Positions 1 to 8,566 of a stretch of 64,000 nt of DNA are shown here, piece by piece. The DNA comes from Solirubrobacter ginsenosidimutans. Lineage in GTDB: Bacteria; Actinomycetota; Thermoleophilia; Solirubrobacterales; Solirubrobacteraceae. The stretch covers positions 62,001-126,000 of the forward strand of contig NZ_JAPDOD010000001.1 of NCBI RefSeq assembly GCF_027587205.1, given 5' to 3'. The position numbers and the translations under genes are program-made. Numbering within the stretch: position 1 is the first letter of the stretch; every line of letters starts with the position of its first letter. The notes beneath the pieces are model-generated. The model saw only the letters and a program-made list of their open reading frames with translations. It was not told the DNA's origin and made no database searches.

Positions 1-81
1 TCGTCGCGCTTGCTGCGCGAGGAACGCGGACGACGCTTCGCAGTGGGTGAGGCGGCCAAGGGGGAGCTCGATCCTGTCTAG
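1..81 (+). CDS. 3' end of an unidentified CDS (partial)
   Basis: An open frame runs from the window edge to a TAG at 79-81, giving the last 26 residues of a protein ending RRFAVGEAAKGELDPV. Too little remains to name a family. The frame is assumed because the other two plus frames are less protein-like; the stop is followed directly by an intergenic region carrying the motif TGACTTCA (83-90). Confidence 0.35.
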   Translation, partial: SSRLLREERGRRFAVGEAAKGELDPV

Positions 82-168
82 TTGACTTCACCCCAACGTT
101 ACCAGCGGATCCGGCGACGATTCCCCTGCTTTTCACGCTCCTCGTGACAAACGTAACGTGACTTCAGC

Positions 169-1200
169 TCAGCTCACCCGGACGAGGGTCTTCCCGGTGG
201 TGTCACCGGCGAGCATGCGCATGAGCGCTTGCGGCGCGTTCTCGAGACCGTCGACGATCGTCTCCCGGTAGGCGAGCCGACCCTCGGCGAGGTAGCCGGC
301 GAGCTCGCGCTGGGCCTCGGGGAAGCGGTGCAGATAGGCGCTGGCGCGGAAGCCGCGCAGCGTGAGGTTGTTGGCGACCGCCTGGAAGAGGTTGGTCGGG
401 CCCGGCTGGGGCTCGGTGCTCTCGTACTCGGAGATCGCGCCGCACATGGCGATCCGGCCCCAGGGGCGCAGCGCAGCCAGTGCGGCCTGCAGGTGATCCC
501 CGCCGACGGCGTCGAAGTAGACGTCGATCCCGTCCGGGGCGGCCCCGCGCAGGAGATCGCCGACGGGGCCGTCGTGGTAGTCGAAGGCGGCGTCGAGGCC
601 GAGCTCGTCGAGCAGGTAGCGGACCTTCGCCGGCGATCCGGCGCTGCCGATCACGGTGTGACCGCGCAGCTTGGCGATCTGTGCCGCGAGGCTGCCCACG
701 GCACCGGCGGCGGCCGAGACCCAGACGACGTCGCCCTCGCGTAGCTCGGCGGCGTCGATCAGCCCGACCCAGGCGGTGAGCGCCATGTTGCCGACGGCGC
801 CGAGGAACTTCTCCGGCGGCGCGAGCGAGGTGTCGATGTGCGCGAGCGTGCCGACGCCCCCGAGCGAGGGCTGCCCGGCCTTGACCACGGCGTAGTCGCG
901 CCAGCCCCAGGCGTGCGTCACGGCGTCGCCGGGCGCGAACCCCTCGGCACGTGACTCCACGACCTCGCCGACGGTCAGGATCTCGTCCATCGCCGCGTTG
1001 AGCGGGAACGAATTGAAGTAGCCCGCCGGGCCGCTCTCGCGCAGCCGCAGGCGCATGCCCGGGTCGCACGAGGTGAACTGGTTGCGGACGAGGACCTCGC
1101 CTTCACCCGGGGCCGGCAGCTCGACCTCCGCGACGCGGAAGTTCTCCGGCCCGACCCGGCCGCTCGGATACGCGATCAGCTGCACCTGCCGAGCGGTCAT
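169..1200 (-). CDS. NADP-dependent MDR-superfamily oxidoreductase (alkenal/curcumin reductase type)
   Basis: A 343-residue zinc-independent medium-chain dehydrogenase/reductase. Family knowledge: such enzymes reduce the C=C bond of alpha,beta-unsaturated carbonyls with NADPH. Seen: an N-terminal GroES-like domain, then a Rossmann domain with the nucleotide-binding stretch VSAAAGAVGSLAAQ, and a C-terminal TGKTLVRV ending usual in this family; no structural zinc cysteines. The ATG at 1198-1200 is chosen because its ATGA overlaps the stop of the upstream thiolase gene (1197-1199), implying translational coupling; an extension to 1224 would lie inside that gene. Last gene of a three-gene minus-strand operon with the thiolase and DUF35 genes. 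The exact substrate is unknown. Confidence 0.85.
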   Translation of the reverse strand: MTARQVQLIAYPSGRVGPENFRVAEVELPAPGEGEVLVRNQFTSCDPGMRLRLRESGPAGYFNSFPLNAAMDEILTVGEVVESRAEGFAPGDAVTHAWGWRDYAVVKAGQPSLGGVGTLAHIDTSLAPPEKFLGAVGNMALTAWVGLIDAAELREGDVVWVSAAAGAVGSLAAQIAKLRGHTVIGSAGSPAKVRYLLDELGLDAAFDYHDGPVGDLLRGAAPDGIDVYFDAVGGDHLQAALAALRPWGRIAMCGAISEYESTEPQPGPTNLFQAVANNLTLRGFRASAYLHRFPEAQRELAGYLAEGRLAYRETIVDGLENAPQALMRMLAGDTTGKTLVRVS

Positions 1201-2396
1201 GCCGCGCTCCGCAGCAGCAGGCACGAGGCGAGCGGGCCGGCGCCGGCCGAGACCGCGGCGACTTTCGCGCCTTCGACCTGACGCTCGTCGGCCTGGCCGC
1301 GCAGCTGGAGGCAGGCCTCATAGAGATGCCCGAAGCCGTGCAAGCGCCCGGCCGAGAGCTGTCCGCCGGAGGTGGCCAGCGGCAGCTCGCCATCTAGAGC
1401 GATCCGCGACCCGCCCTCGACGAACGGCCCGCCCTCGCCCTTGGCGCAGAAGCCCATGCCCTCGAGCCAGAACAGCGTCAACACGGTGAAGCCGTCATAC
1501 AGGTTCGCGACGTCCACGTCGGCCGGCTTGAGGTCGGTCCGCGACCACATGTGCGCACCGGCGCTGGCCGCCGCCGTCTGCGTCATGTCCTCCCACTGAT
1601 CCCACGACGCGCGGCCGCTCAACGCACTGCCGACCGCCTCGAAGTGGATCGGCTGGTTCGGCATGTCGGCGGCGTGCTCGGCCTTCGACACGATCAAGGC
1701 GGTCACGCCGTCGACGGCGATGTCACAGTCGAACAGACACAGCGGGTCGCTGATCATCTTCGAGGACAGATAGTCGTCCATCGTCAGGTCGCCCTGCAAC
1801 ACGGCCTTCGGGTTGCGCTGGGCGTTGCGGCGGGCATTGAGGGCGATCGCCGCGAGCTGCTCGCGCGTCGTGCCGTACTCGTACATGTGCCGCGTGGCAT
1901 ACAACCCCATCCAGTTCGGGCCCGAGAAGGCCCCGAACGGCAGCATCCACTGCATCGCGCCGGTCACGCCGCCGGCGTCGCTGTTCACGCGCTCGGTGAC
2001 CGTCCGCCACACCGTGGCCTCGTTCAACGCGCGATAGACGAGCACGTGCTCGCAGACGCCGGTGGCGACCGCCATGCAGGCATGGATCACCGCGGCGAAC
2101 ATCCCGGGCGTCTCGGGGCCGCCGTAGTACCAGGTGGGGTTCAGGCGCAGCGCATCGATCACCGCGTGGGGGCCGGGGCCGGAGGACCCGGGGCTCGAAG
2201 GCGCGAGGCCGTCGGCGCGCGAGACCGCGCCGGGCCAGGAGATCACGCCGTCGATGTCGGCGGGCTTCAGGCCGGCGTCACCGATCGCCTCCAGTGCGGC
2301 GTCCAGCGTCAGGGCCATCACGCCCTTCTCGACGCGGCGCCCGACCTCTGACTGGCCGATGCCGGAGATGATGCACGCATCCTCGAACTTGTTCAT
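1197..2396 (-). CDS. thiolase-like protein (SCP-x/Ltp type), nucleophilic Cys not evident
   Basis: A 399-residue protein of the thiolase superfamily, lipid-transfer (SCP-x/Ltp) branch. It carries the N-terminal IISGIGQSEVGR segment, ITSWPG-like loop (DGVISWPG), and the C-terminal GRLHGFGH loop. Where canonical thiolases have the nucleophilic Cys (C-A-S-G), this protein reads GGPETPGMFAAV, so a classical acyl-enzyme mechanism is doubtful. Family knowledge: Ltp-type members paired with a DUF35 protein can act as retro-aldolases in steroid side-chain removal. The next upstream gene is exactly such a DUF35 partner (4-bp overlap). Inference: a carbon-carbon lyase working on a CoA thioester in a beta-oxidation-like route. 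Confidence 0.85.
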   Translation of the reverse strand: MNKFEDACIISGIGQSEVGRRVEKGVMALTLDAALEAIGDAGLKPADIDGVISWPGAVSRADGLAPSSPGSSGPGPHAVIDALRLNPTWYYGGPETPGMFAAVIHACMAVATGVCEHVLVYRALNEATVWRTVTERVNSDAGGVTGAMQWMLPFGAFSGPNWMGLYATRHMYEYGTTREQLAAIALNARRNAQRNPKAVLQGDLTMDDYLSSKMISDPLCLFDCDIAVDGVTALIVSKAEHAADMPNQPIHFEAVGSALSGRASWDQWEDMTQTAAASAGAHMWSRTDLKPADVDVANLYDGFTVLTLFWLEGMGFCAKGEGGPFVEGGSRIALDGELPLATSGGQLSAGRLHGFGHLYEACLQLRGQADERQVEGAKVAAVSAGAGPLASCLLLRSAA

Positions 2397-2785
2397 GACG
2401 CGGGGCGGAAGAAGGGGATGAACGCGTCACCGCGGGGCTCGAACGCGACATCGACGGCCATGCCGATCGTCGGCGCCTCGCAGTCGACCACGCGGGCGAT
2501 CAGGCGCAGACCGGGCTGCTCGGCGAGCTCGACGGCTGCGAGCACGAACGGGACCTCGAGGTCGGGCATCCACTGCTGGCGGTTGATCGTGTACGTGTAG
2601 ACCGTCCCGCGACCGCTGACCGCCTCCGGCGCGACGTCATCGCTCCAGCACTCAGGGCAGCGCGGGGACGGCGGATGAAGGTAGTAGCCGCAGGCCTGGC
2701 AGCGCTCGAACCGCAGCTCGCCGTCGGCTCCTCCGGTCCAGAACGCGCGGTTCTCGTCGTTGATCTGCGGTGTCGGTAGGGGCAT
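2393..2785 (-). CDS. Zn-ribbon OB-fold protein (DUF35), thiolase partner
   Basis: A 130-residue protein with a rubredoxin-like zinc ribbon (C29, C32, C43, C46) followed by an OB fold, the normal DUF35 layout and length. DUF35 proteins form complexes with thiolase-like or hydratase subunits and are often needed for their activity. The stop codon overlaps the thiolase start by 4 bp, so equimolar expression is likely. It is the first gene of the minus-strand operon; the 97-bp gap to the divergent ligase gene contains an ACTGA-N7-TCAGT inverted repeat. Confidence 0.88.
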   Translation of the reverse strand: MPLPTPQINDENRAFWTGGADGELRFERCQACGYYLHPPSPRCPECWSDDVAPEAVSGRGTVYTYTINRQQWMPDLEVPFVLAAVELAEQPGLRLIARVVDCEAPTIGMAVDVAFEPRGDAFIPFFRPAS

Positions 2786-2820
2786 TTGCGAGTCTCTCCT
2801 CGAACTGCTACTTTGCCTGA

Positions 2821-2837
2821 ACTGAAATCGTATCAGT
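2821..2837. promoter_or_regulatory. inverted repeat ACTGA-N7-TCAGT in divergent promoter region
   Basis: A 17-bp inverted repeat with 5-bp arms (2821-2825 and 2833-2837) sits between the divergent DUF35 and acyl-CoA ligase genes. Size and position suit a TetR-family operator, and a TetR gene lies in the same island (8563-9225). The left arm is part of TGAACTGAA, which recurs near other genes of the island. Function is inferred. Confidence 0.35.
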
Positions 2838-2882
2838 AATCGAGACCAGCGTAAAAGCGTGCTTCCGGAGGAGATCGTCCAG

Positions 2883-4427
2883 ATGAACCTAGCCCAGCTT
2901 GTGGCGACTCAGGCGGAGCGTTACGGCGCTCGCCAGCTCGCGCTCGTGGACGGCGAGCCGCTCAGCTACGAGCAGCTCGCGGATCGCGCGGGCCGCTTCA
3001 CCTCCGGGCTGCAGGAGCTCGGCATCCAGCCCGGCGATCGCGTCGCGGTGATGATGCCGACGCGCGCGGAGTTCCTCTACGCGTGGTTCGGGATCCTCGG
3101 CGCGGGCGCGATCGAGGTGCCGATCCACGATGCGGCGCGCGGCCCGGGCATCGCCTACATCCTCGAGACCACGGGCGCGCGGGCGCTGATCGTCGACGAG
3201 GAGCACGTCGAGCACGTCGCCGGGTACATCGACTCCGTCGAGCAGGTGATCGTCCGCGGCGACGCCGGCGAGTTGGTGGCCCTGGACTTCGCGTCACTGA
3301 TGGCGAACCCCGTCGCCGCTCCGGTCGAGCGCAAGCCGGGCGACCCCGCATCGATCCTCTTCACCGGCGGCACGACCGGCCCGCCCAAGGGCGTCGTGCT
3401 CCCGCACAACCACAACCTGAACCTGGCGCGGGGCGTCGTCGAGCTCGTCCGCTACACCGAGGACGACGTGCTGTTCTCGGTCTTCCCGCTCTTCCACGCC
3501 AACGCGAAGTACATGAGCGTGCTCGCGGCGCTGGTGTCAGGCGCGCGCGTGGTGATCAACCGCCGCTTCTCGGCCAGTCGCTTCTGGGAGATCTGCCGTC
3601 GTGAGGGCGTGACCGCGTTCAACGGCCAGGGCGAGATGCTGCGCATCCTGCTCAAGCAGCCCGTGAGTGACACCGACCGCGACAACACCGTGCGCGTGGT
3701 CGTCGGCGCCGCCGCCGCGACCGACCTCGTCGAACAGTTCGAGCAGCGCTACGACCTCGCCGTGCTCGACGCCTACGGGATGACCGAGACCGGCCCGACG
3801 ATCGCGGCCTCCTGGGAGGCGAGGCGCGCGGGCGCCGCGGGGGTCCCGACGCCGTGGTATGAGGCGAAGGTCGTCGACGCCGATGACGTCGAGGTCGGGC
3901 CTGGTGTCACCGGCGAGATCGTCGTGCGGCCGAAGCTGCCGTTCGTGATGATGGAGCGCTACTGGGGCAACGACGCCGCGACCTTGGACTCGATGCGCAA
4001 CCTCTGGTTCCACACCGGCGACAACGCCTACCGCGACGAGGACGGCTACTTCTGGTTCGTCGCGCGCGGGACGGACTCGATCCGCCGCCGCGGCGAGAAC
4101 GTGTCCGCGTGGGAGGTCGAGCGGGTGCTCGCCGATCACCCGGAGCTGCTCGAGGCCGCCGTCTACGGCGTGCCGTCCGAGCTCGGCGGGCAGGAGGTCA
4201 TGGTGGCCTGCGTGCGCCGCCCGGAGTCCGAGATCACGGCCGAGGAGCTGCTCGACTTCTGCACGGGCAAGATGCCCCACTTCGCGGTCCCGCGCTACGT
4301 CCGCTTCATGGACCGGCTCCCGCGCTCGCACGCGCAGCGGGTCTTGAAGCCCGAGCTCAAGTCGGCGGGCGCGGGTGCGCCGGGCGTCTGGGATCGTGAG
4401 TCCGTCGGCTACGTCGTCCAGCGGTAG
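2883..4427 (+). CDS. ATP-dependent acyl-CoA ligase (ANL superfamily)
   Basis: A 514-residue adenylate-forming enzyme expected to activate a carboxylic acid to its CoA thioester through an acyl-AMP. Seen: the P-loop FTGGTTGPPKGVV, the A5 motif YGMTETGP, and the A7/A8 region WFHTGDNAYRDEDG with RRRGENVSAWEVE. The C-terminal A10 motif reads PRSHAQRVLK, with Arg where the catalytic Lys usually is. The ATG at 2883 is chosen because GGAGGAG (2867-2873) lies 9 nt upstream; the GTG at 2859 precedes that ribosome-binding site. It is followed 10 bp later by the SDR gene, probably co-transcribed. The substrate is unknown; the branch resembles carnitine/crotonobetaine-type ligases. Confidence 0.85.
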   Translation: MNLAQLVATQAERYGARQLALVDGEPLSYEQLADRAGRFTSGLQELGIQPGDRVAVMMPTRAEFLYAWFGILGAGAIEVPIHDAARGPGIAYILETTGARALIVDEEHVEHVAGYIDSVEQVIVRGDAGELVALDFASLMANPVAAPVERKPGDPASILFTGGTTGPPKGVVLPHNHNLNLARGVVELVRYTEDDVLFSVFPLFHANAKYMSVLAALVSGARVVINRRFSASRFWEICRREGVTAFNGQGEMLRILLKQPVSDTDRDNTVRVVVGAAAATDLVEQFEQRYDLAVLDAYGMTETGPTIAASWEARRAGAAGVPTPWYEAKVVDADDVEVGPGVTGEIVVRPKLPFVMMERYWGNDAATLDSMRNLWFHTGDNAYRDEDGYFWFVARGTDSIRRRGENVSAWEVERVLADHPELLEAAVYGVPSELGGQEVMVACVRRPESEITAEELLDFCTGKMPHFAVPRYVRFMDRLPRSHAQRVLKPELKSAGAGAPGVWDRESVGYVVQR

Positions 4428-4437
4428 GAGAGAGACC

Positions 4438-5250
4438 ATGGGTTTGGAAGGCAAGGTGGCCGTGGTCACGGGCGGCGGCGCCGGGATCGGCCGCTCGATC
4501 GTGGCGCGGCTCGCCGCCGAGGGCGCGCGCGTCGCCGCGCTCGACATCCGGATGGAGACCGCCGAGAAGAGCATCGAGCTCGCGGGCGGCGACGGCCTCG
4601 CGGTCGTCTGCGACGTCAGTGACAGCGCGTCCGTGGACGCGGCGATCGCGCGCGTCGAGGCCGAGCTCGGCCCGGTCGACATCCTGGTCAACAACGCGGG
4701 CGCGATCGGCATGGACCATCTGCGCCGCGTCAAGCCGCTGATCGCGCGCCAGCGCGAGGAGGCGCTCAACGGCGGCGTCAAGACGCCGCTGGACGCGCTC
4801 GTGCGGCTGACCGACGAGGAGTGGCGGCGGATGCTCGCCATCCACCTCGACGGCACCTTCTACTGCACGCGCGCGGCGGCGCGCTGTATGGCCGCGCGGG
4901 GCAGCGGCGTGATCGTGAACATGAGCTCGATCTGCGGCCTCGAGGGCTGCACCGGGCACCCCCATTACTCCGCCGCCAAGGCCGCGATCCTCGGTTTCAC
5001 GAAGGCCGCGGCGAAGGAGCTGATCGTGCAGGGCATCCGCGTCAACGCGGTCGCTCCCGGGCACGTGGGCACCACCACGCTGCAGGGCGAGATCAACGAG
5101 GAGCGCCAGGCGATCGCCAACTCGACGCCGGCCGGCCGGCTGGCCGAGCCGGAGGAGATCGCCGCGACGGTGGCGTTCCTCGCCTCCGGCGACGCGAGCT
5201 ACTTCGTCGGCCAGATCCTGAGCCCGAACGGCGGGCTGGTCACGGCCTGA
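4438..5250 (+). CDS. SDR-family NAD(P)-dependent oxidoreductase
   Basis: A 270-residue short-chain dehydrogenase. Seen: the TGGGAGIGRS cofactor motif at the N-terminus, NNAG, the catalytic Ser (NMSSICG) and YSAAK, and a C-terminal LSPNGGLVTA. About 30 extra residues after NNAG (MDHLRRVKPLIARQREEAL region) lengthen the loop that normally carries substrate contacts. The ATG at 4438 follows AGGAGAGAGACC, and the stretch upstream is the tail of the ligase gene. Likely a 3-hydroxyacyl-CoA or hydroxysteroid-type dehydrogenase acting with the preceding ligase. Confidence 0.85.
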   Translation: MGLEGKVAVVTGGGAGIGRSIVARLAAEGARVAALDIRMETAEKSIELAGGDGLAVVCDVSDSASVDAAIARVEAELGPVDILVNNAGAIGMDHLRRVKPLIARQREEALNGGVKTPLDALVRLTDEEWRRMLAIHLDGTFYCTRAAARCMAARGSGVIVNMSSICGLEGCTGHPHYSAAKAAILGFTKAAAKELIVQGIRVNAVAPGHVGTTTLQGEINEERQAIANSTPAGRLAEPEEIAATVAFLASGDASYFVGQILSPNGGLVTA

Positions 5251-5281
5251 ACGTGTGCCCGATCAGGTTCGCGCTCGCGAC

Positions 5282-5328
5282 GCGAGCGTCGAGTTTCTCG
5301 TGCTCTGCTCACGAAAGTCGACGCTCGC
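5282..5328. terminator. bidirectional hairpin between convergent genes
   Basis: Arms GCGAGCGTCGA (5282-5292) and TCGACGCTCGC (5318-5328) pair perfectly, and an inner TCGTG/CACGA adds to the stem. It lies between the convergent SDR and acyl-CoA ligase genes, with a short T-run (GTTTTAG) after it on the plus strand. Confidence 0.6.
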
Positions 5329-5345
5329 TCACCATCCCATGAGTT

Positions 5346-6701
5346 TTAGGGCCTGAGCTCGCGCTTGAGGACCTTGCCTGCCGCATTGCGCGGCAGGCTG
5401 GTCACGAAGTGGATGGCGGTCGGCTTCTTGTAGCTCGCCAGGTGCGCCCGGCAGTGGCCGATGAGCTCGTGCTCGGTGCAGGCGCCGACGACGAAGGCCA
5501 CCGGCGTCTCGCCCCAGCGCGGGTGGGGGACGCCGACCACTGCGACGTCGGCGACCGCCGGGTGCTCGCGCAGCACGCGCTCGACCTCGGCGGGGTAGAT
5601 GTTCTCGCCGCCGCTGACGATCATGTCCTTCTTGCGATCCACGAGCCGCAGATAGCCCTCCGCGTCGCGGGTGGCGAGGTCGCCGCTGTGAAACCAGCCG
5701 CCGGCGAACGCCTCCGCGGTGGCGTCGGCGTCGTTCCAGTAGCCCTGCATGACGAACGGACCGCGGTAGACGATCTCGCCGACTCCGTCGACCTCGTCTT
5801 CGAGCCGCAGTTCGACGTCGCGCATCGGCTTGCCGACCGAGCCCATCTTGCGGGTGGCGTCAGGGCCTTTGAGGAGCGTCGTCGCGCCGGACATCTCCGT
5901 CTGGCCGTAGGCGCTCACGATGTCCACGCCGGGGTAGGTGCGCGCGAGCGCCTCGAGGGTCTTGCGGGAGGCCGGCGCGGCGCCCCACATCGCGACGCGC
6001 AGCCGCGTCCGCTGCGCGATGGCGGTGACCTGGTCCCACTGCGTCGGGACGAAGATGCACATCGTCACGGCGTGCTGCTCCATCAGCCGCACGGCATGCG
6101 CCGGGTCGAAGCCCGTCGTGGGGGTGAGGATCGCGGTGGCGCCGAGCGCCAGGAACGGCAGCATCCCGTTGATCCCGCCGATGTGAAAGAGCGGCTGGCC
6201 GGACAGCCAGACGTCATCGGCGGTCGCGCCCATCTCGTGGATCCAGCTCAGCGTGGAAGCGACCAGGTTCGCATGCGTGAGGACTGCGCCCTTCGGACGA
6301 CCGGTCGTGCCGGACGTGTAGCAGAGCAGGGCGGGGTCGGACGATTCGATCGGGGCCCGCGGCGCGGGCTCATGGTCGAGTGGGCCGTCGACGAGCACGG
6401 CCGCACCGCAGTCGGCGAGGATGTAGTCGATCTCGTTCTGGGTGAGGCGGAAGTTGATCGGGACCGCGATCGCCCCGAGTCGCAGGCAGGCCAGCAGCGT
6501 CTCGGGGAACTCGAGGCCGTTGTGGAGGAGCATGGCGACGCGGTCGCCCGCGCGTACGCCGCGGGCGGCAAGTGCGCCGGCGACGCGGGAGGCGCGCTCG
6601 TGCAGCTCTCGATGGGTGCGCTCGACGCCGTCGAAGACGAGGGCAACGCGATCGGAGTGCTCGTGGTCGAGCAGCTCCGTCAGGTGCTGAGCACCGTGCA
6701 C
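5346..6701 (-). CDS. class I adenylate-forming enzyme, fatty-acid--CoA ligase
   Basis: A 451-residue acyl-CoA synthetase of compact type. Seen: P-loop CYTSGTTGRPKGAVLTH, the A5 motif AYGQTEMSG, WFHSGDLATRDAEGYL, the RKKDMIVSGGENIYPAEVE hinge, and an intact A10 motif LPRNAAGKVLKRELRP with the catalytic Lys. Members of this branch activate medium/long-chain or aromatic acids for beta-oxidation. The GTG start at 6701 overlaps the upstream thiolase gene end by 22 nt, so it belongs to the minus-strand run thiolase-DUF35-NTF2-like-TetR upstream. Last gene of that run. Confidence 0.87.
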   Translation of the reverse strand: MHGAQHLTELLDHEHSDRVALVFDGVERTHRELHERASRVAGALAARGVRAGDRVAMLLHNGLEFPETLLACLRLGAIAVPINFRLTQNEIDYILADCGAAVLVDGPLDHEPAPRAPIESSDPALLCYTSGTTGRPKGAVLTHANLVASTLSWIHEMGATADDVWLSGQPLFHIGGINGMLPFLALGATAILTPTTGFDPAHAVRLMEQHAVTMCIFVPTQWDQVTAIAQRTRLRVAMWGAAPASRKTLEALARTYPGVDIVSAYGQTEMSGATTLLKGPDATRKMGSVGKPMRDVELRLEDEVDGVGEIVYRGPFVMQGYWNDADATAEAFAGGWFHSGDLATRDAEGYLRLVDRKKDMIVSGGENIYPAEVERVLREHPAVADVAVVGVPHPRWGETPVAFVVGACTEHELIGHCRAHLASYKKPTAIHFVTSLPRNAAGKVLKRELRP

Positions 6702-7825
6702 GCGCTCACTCCCGGCGCCCCGTAGACCTGGGTGAAGCCGACCCGCGCAGGCCCTGGGATCTGGCGCTCGCCGGCCTCGCCGCGCAGCTGGAGCACGACC
6801 TCGTGCACCTGGCGCAGCCCGGAGGCGCCGATCGGCTCGCCGTTGGCCAGGCAGCCGCCGTCGGTGTTGACCGGCAGGCGCCCGCCGATGCGCGTCGCGC
6901 CTGTCTGGATCAACTGCTCCTGTTCACCGTGTTGGCAGAGTCCGGTCTCGGCGAGGTGCATGATCTCGGCGCCCGACTCGGTGTCCTGGAGCTGGGCGAC
7001 GTCGACGTCGTCGGGGCCGATGCCCGCCTGCTCGAACGCCGACGCGGCCGCCTCGGCCGTGGGCGACACGCCGTCATGCACCGGGATCGACGGGCTGAAG
7101 ACCTCGAAGGAGCCGAAGCGGCGCGTCTTGAACACCGCCGAGCGCAGGTAGACGGGCGAGTTGCTCGCGCGTGCCTGCTCGCCGCGTGCGAGCACGAGCG
7201 CCACCGCGCCCTCGCCGGGCGAGCAGAACATGTACTGGCGCAGCGGGTCGTTGACCATTCTCGAGGCGAGCACGTCCTCCTCCGAGAGCGGCTGCCGGCG
7301 CCACGCGTTCGGGTTCAGGCTGCCGTTCTCGAATGCCTTGCTCGCGACCTTGGCCAGCGTCGACTCGCTGATCGAGTGCTGGGCCATGTAGCGCTGGATC
7401 TTCATCGCGAAGAACTGGGTCGTCAGCATCAGGCCGGTCTCGCCGTACCAGGAGCCGATACCCCACTCCTCGGGCAGCGGGTTGAAGGCGCCCGGCGGGT
7501 GCTTGTCGAAGCCGACCACGAGCGCCGTCTCGGCGCTGCCGGCGGTGAGCATCGCGTGCGCCGTGATCAGCGCGGACCCGCCCGTCGCGCAGCCGTTCTT
7601 GACGTTGATGAACGGCACGCCGGTGAGCCCGAGCACCGACACCGTCGTGTCGGCGTTGCCAGCGGCGTCGGAGCCGCCCGCGGCGAAGTCGATCTGCTCC
7701 CAGCCGAGGCCGGCGTCCTGGAGCGCGGCGCGGGCGGCATGCGCGGCCATCTCGAGCCCGGAGACGCCGGCGTGGCGGCCGAAGGGGTGGATGCCCAGGC
7801 CGATGACGGCGATGTCGTCGCTCAT
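6680..7825 (-). CDS. thiolase family protein (SCP-x/Ltp-like) with Cys present
   Basis: A 381-residue thiolase-superfamily enzyme. Seen: the N-terminal MSDDIAVIGLGIHPFGR, the nucleophile loop NVKNGCATGGSAL with Cys in the usual place, a GVSPTAEAA region, and the C-terminal NGEPIGASGLRQ in which the usual His of GHP is Glu. Start ATG 7823-7825 overlaps the stop of the DUF35 gene (ATGA); a longer reading to 8140 would only translate that gene out of frame. With its DUF35 neighbour this is a second thiolase/OB-fold pair in the island. Likely cleaves or condenses a beta-ketoacyl-CoA; the Glu substitution makes the exact reaction uncertain. Confidence 0.86.
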   Translation of the reverse strand: MSDDIAVIGLGIHPFGRHAGVSGLEMAAHAARAALQDAGLGWEQIDFAAGGSDAAGNADTTVSVLGLTGVPFINVKNGCATGGSALITAHAMLTAGSAETALVVGFDKHPPGAFNPLPEEWGIGSWYGETGLMLTTQFFAMKIQRYMAQHSISESTLAKVASKAFENGSLNPNAWRRQPLSEEDVLASRMVNDPLRQYMFCSPGEGAVALVLARGEQARASNSPVYLRSAVFKTRRFGSFEVFSPSIPVHDGVSPTAEAAASAFEQAGIGPDDVDVAQLQDTESGAEIMHLAETGLCQHGEQEQLIQTGATRIGGRLPVNTDGGCLANGEPIGASGLRQVHEVVLQLRGEAGERQIPGPARVGFTQVYGAPGVSACTVLST

Positions 7826-8196
7826 GACACCGGCCGGAACGCGAACGTGGCCTCGGGGATCAGCGTCAGCTCCATCTCCATGCCGATCTGGAGTTTCGCG
7901 GGGTCGGACTCGGTCAGCCGCGCCTCGACGCGCACCTCGCCCGGCAGCTCGACGTACCCGACGCCGTAGGGCTCGAACGCTTCCGGGCCTGTGTAGGGCG
8001 GGGACTTCGGGCGGAAGTGCTGGATCGTCCAGCTCCAGAGCGTCCCGCGGCGCGCGAGCCGGCGCTCGATGACGTCCGTGGACGTGCAGCGCGGGCAGGT
8101 GCCCTGGCGCGGGAAGCTCACGGTGCCGCAGCGGCGGCACTCCGAGCCGAGCAGCACGGGCTCGCTCGGCGTGCCGGCGAGCAGCTCAGCGTGCAT
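7822..8196 (-). CDS. Zn-ribbon OB-fold protein (DUF35), second copy
   Basis: A 124-residue DUF35 protein with ribbon cysteines C20, C23, C34 and C37 followed by an OB fold (YGVGYVELPGEVRVEARL). It overlaps the downstream thiolase by 4 bp and the upstream NTF2-like gene by 11 bp, so it is translationally coupled on both sides. Expected to form a complex with the thiolase encoded next to it. Confidence 0.87.
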   Translation of the reverse strand: MHAELLAGTPSEPVLLGSECRRCGTVSFPRQGTCPRCTSTDVIERRLARRGTLWSWTIQHFRPKSPPYTGPEAFEPYGVGYVELPGEVRVEARLTESDPAKLQIGMEMELTLIPEATFAFRPVS

Positions 8197-8566
8197 GCGC
8201 GCGCGAGGGGAAGGTGATCGCGGGCGAGCGGCCGACCATGTAGCGGTCCATCCGCCCGTCGGCGTCGAGGTGCGCGACCGCGAGGAACGTGCCGATGAAG
8301 CGGCCGTCGTCCCAGCGCGTCTCGCCGAGCGCGAACTCCGTGTCGCCGTCGATGGCCGTGTGGACGACGTAGTGCGCCCAGCCGTCCATGTCGCCGGCGT
8401 CGACGAACTCGCGCAGCTGCTCCTTGCCGCCGCGCAGTTGCGTGGCCTTGCGATCGTCCCCGTTCGCCCATTCGATCGCGAACTCGACGTCGTCCGAGAC
8501 GAGGTCGAGTGACGAGTACGGCTCTGGGCCGTCGAGGGTCTCGAAGTAGCGCTCGAAGAAGCTCAT
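8186..8566 (-). CDS. nuclear transport factor 2 / SnoaL-like protein
   Basis: A 126-residue single-domain protein starting MSFFERYFETLDGPEP, with the alpha+beta cone pattern of the NTF2-like superfamily (FAIEWANG, GWAHYVVHT, GRFIGTFLAVAHLDADGRM). Such proteins bind small hydrophobic ligands or act as isomerases/hydratases (ketosteroid isomerase, SnoaL). The ATG 8564-8566 overlaps the TetR stop as ATGA, and the C-terminus overlaps the DUF35 gene. A role on a CoA-pathway intermediate is inferred from the operon only. Confidence 0.75.
   Translation of the reverse strand: MSFFERYFETLDGPEPYSSLDLVSDDVEFAIEWANGDDRKATQLRGGKEQLREFVDAGDMDGWAHYVVHTAIDGDTEFALGETRWDDGRFIGTFLAVAHLDADGRMDRYMVGRSPAITFPSRAHAR

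Noticed and set aside
3083..3604. Plus-strand ORF overlapping the acyl-CoA ligase
   Set aside because: Same-strand frame shadow, Arg-rich, without a ribosome-binding site.
3537..4856. 439-codon minus-strand open frame
   Set aside because: Shadow of the acyl-CoA ligase and SDR genes; Ser/Arg-rich and without motifs.
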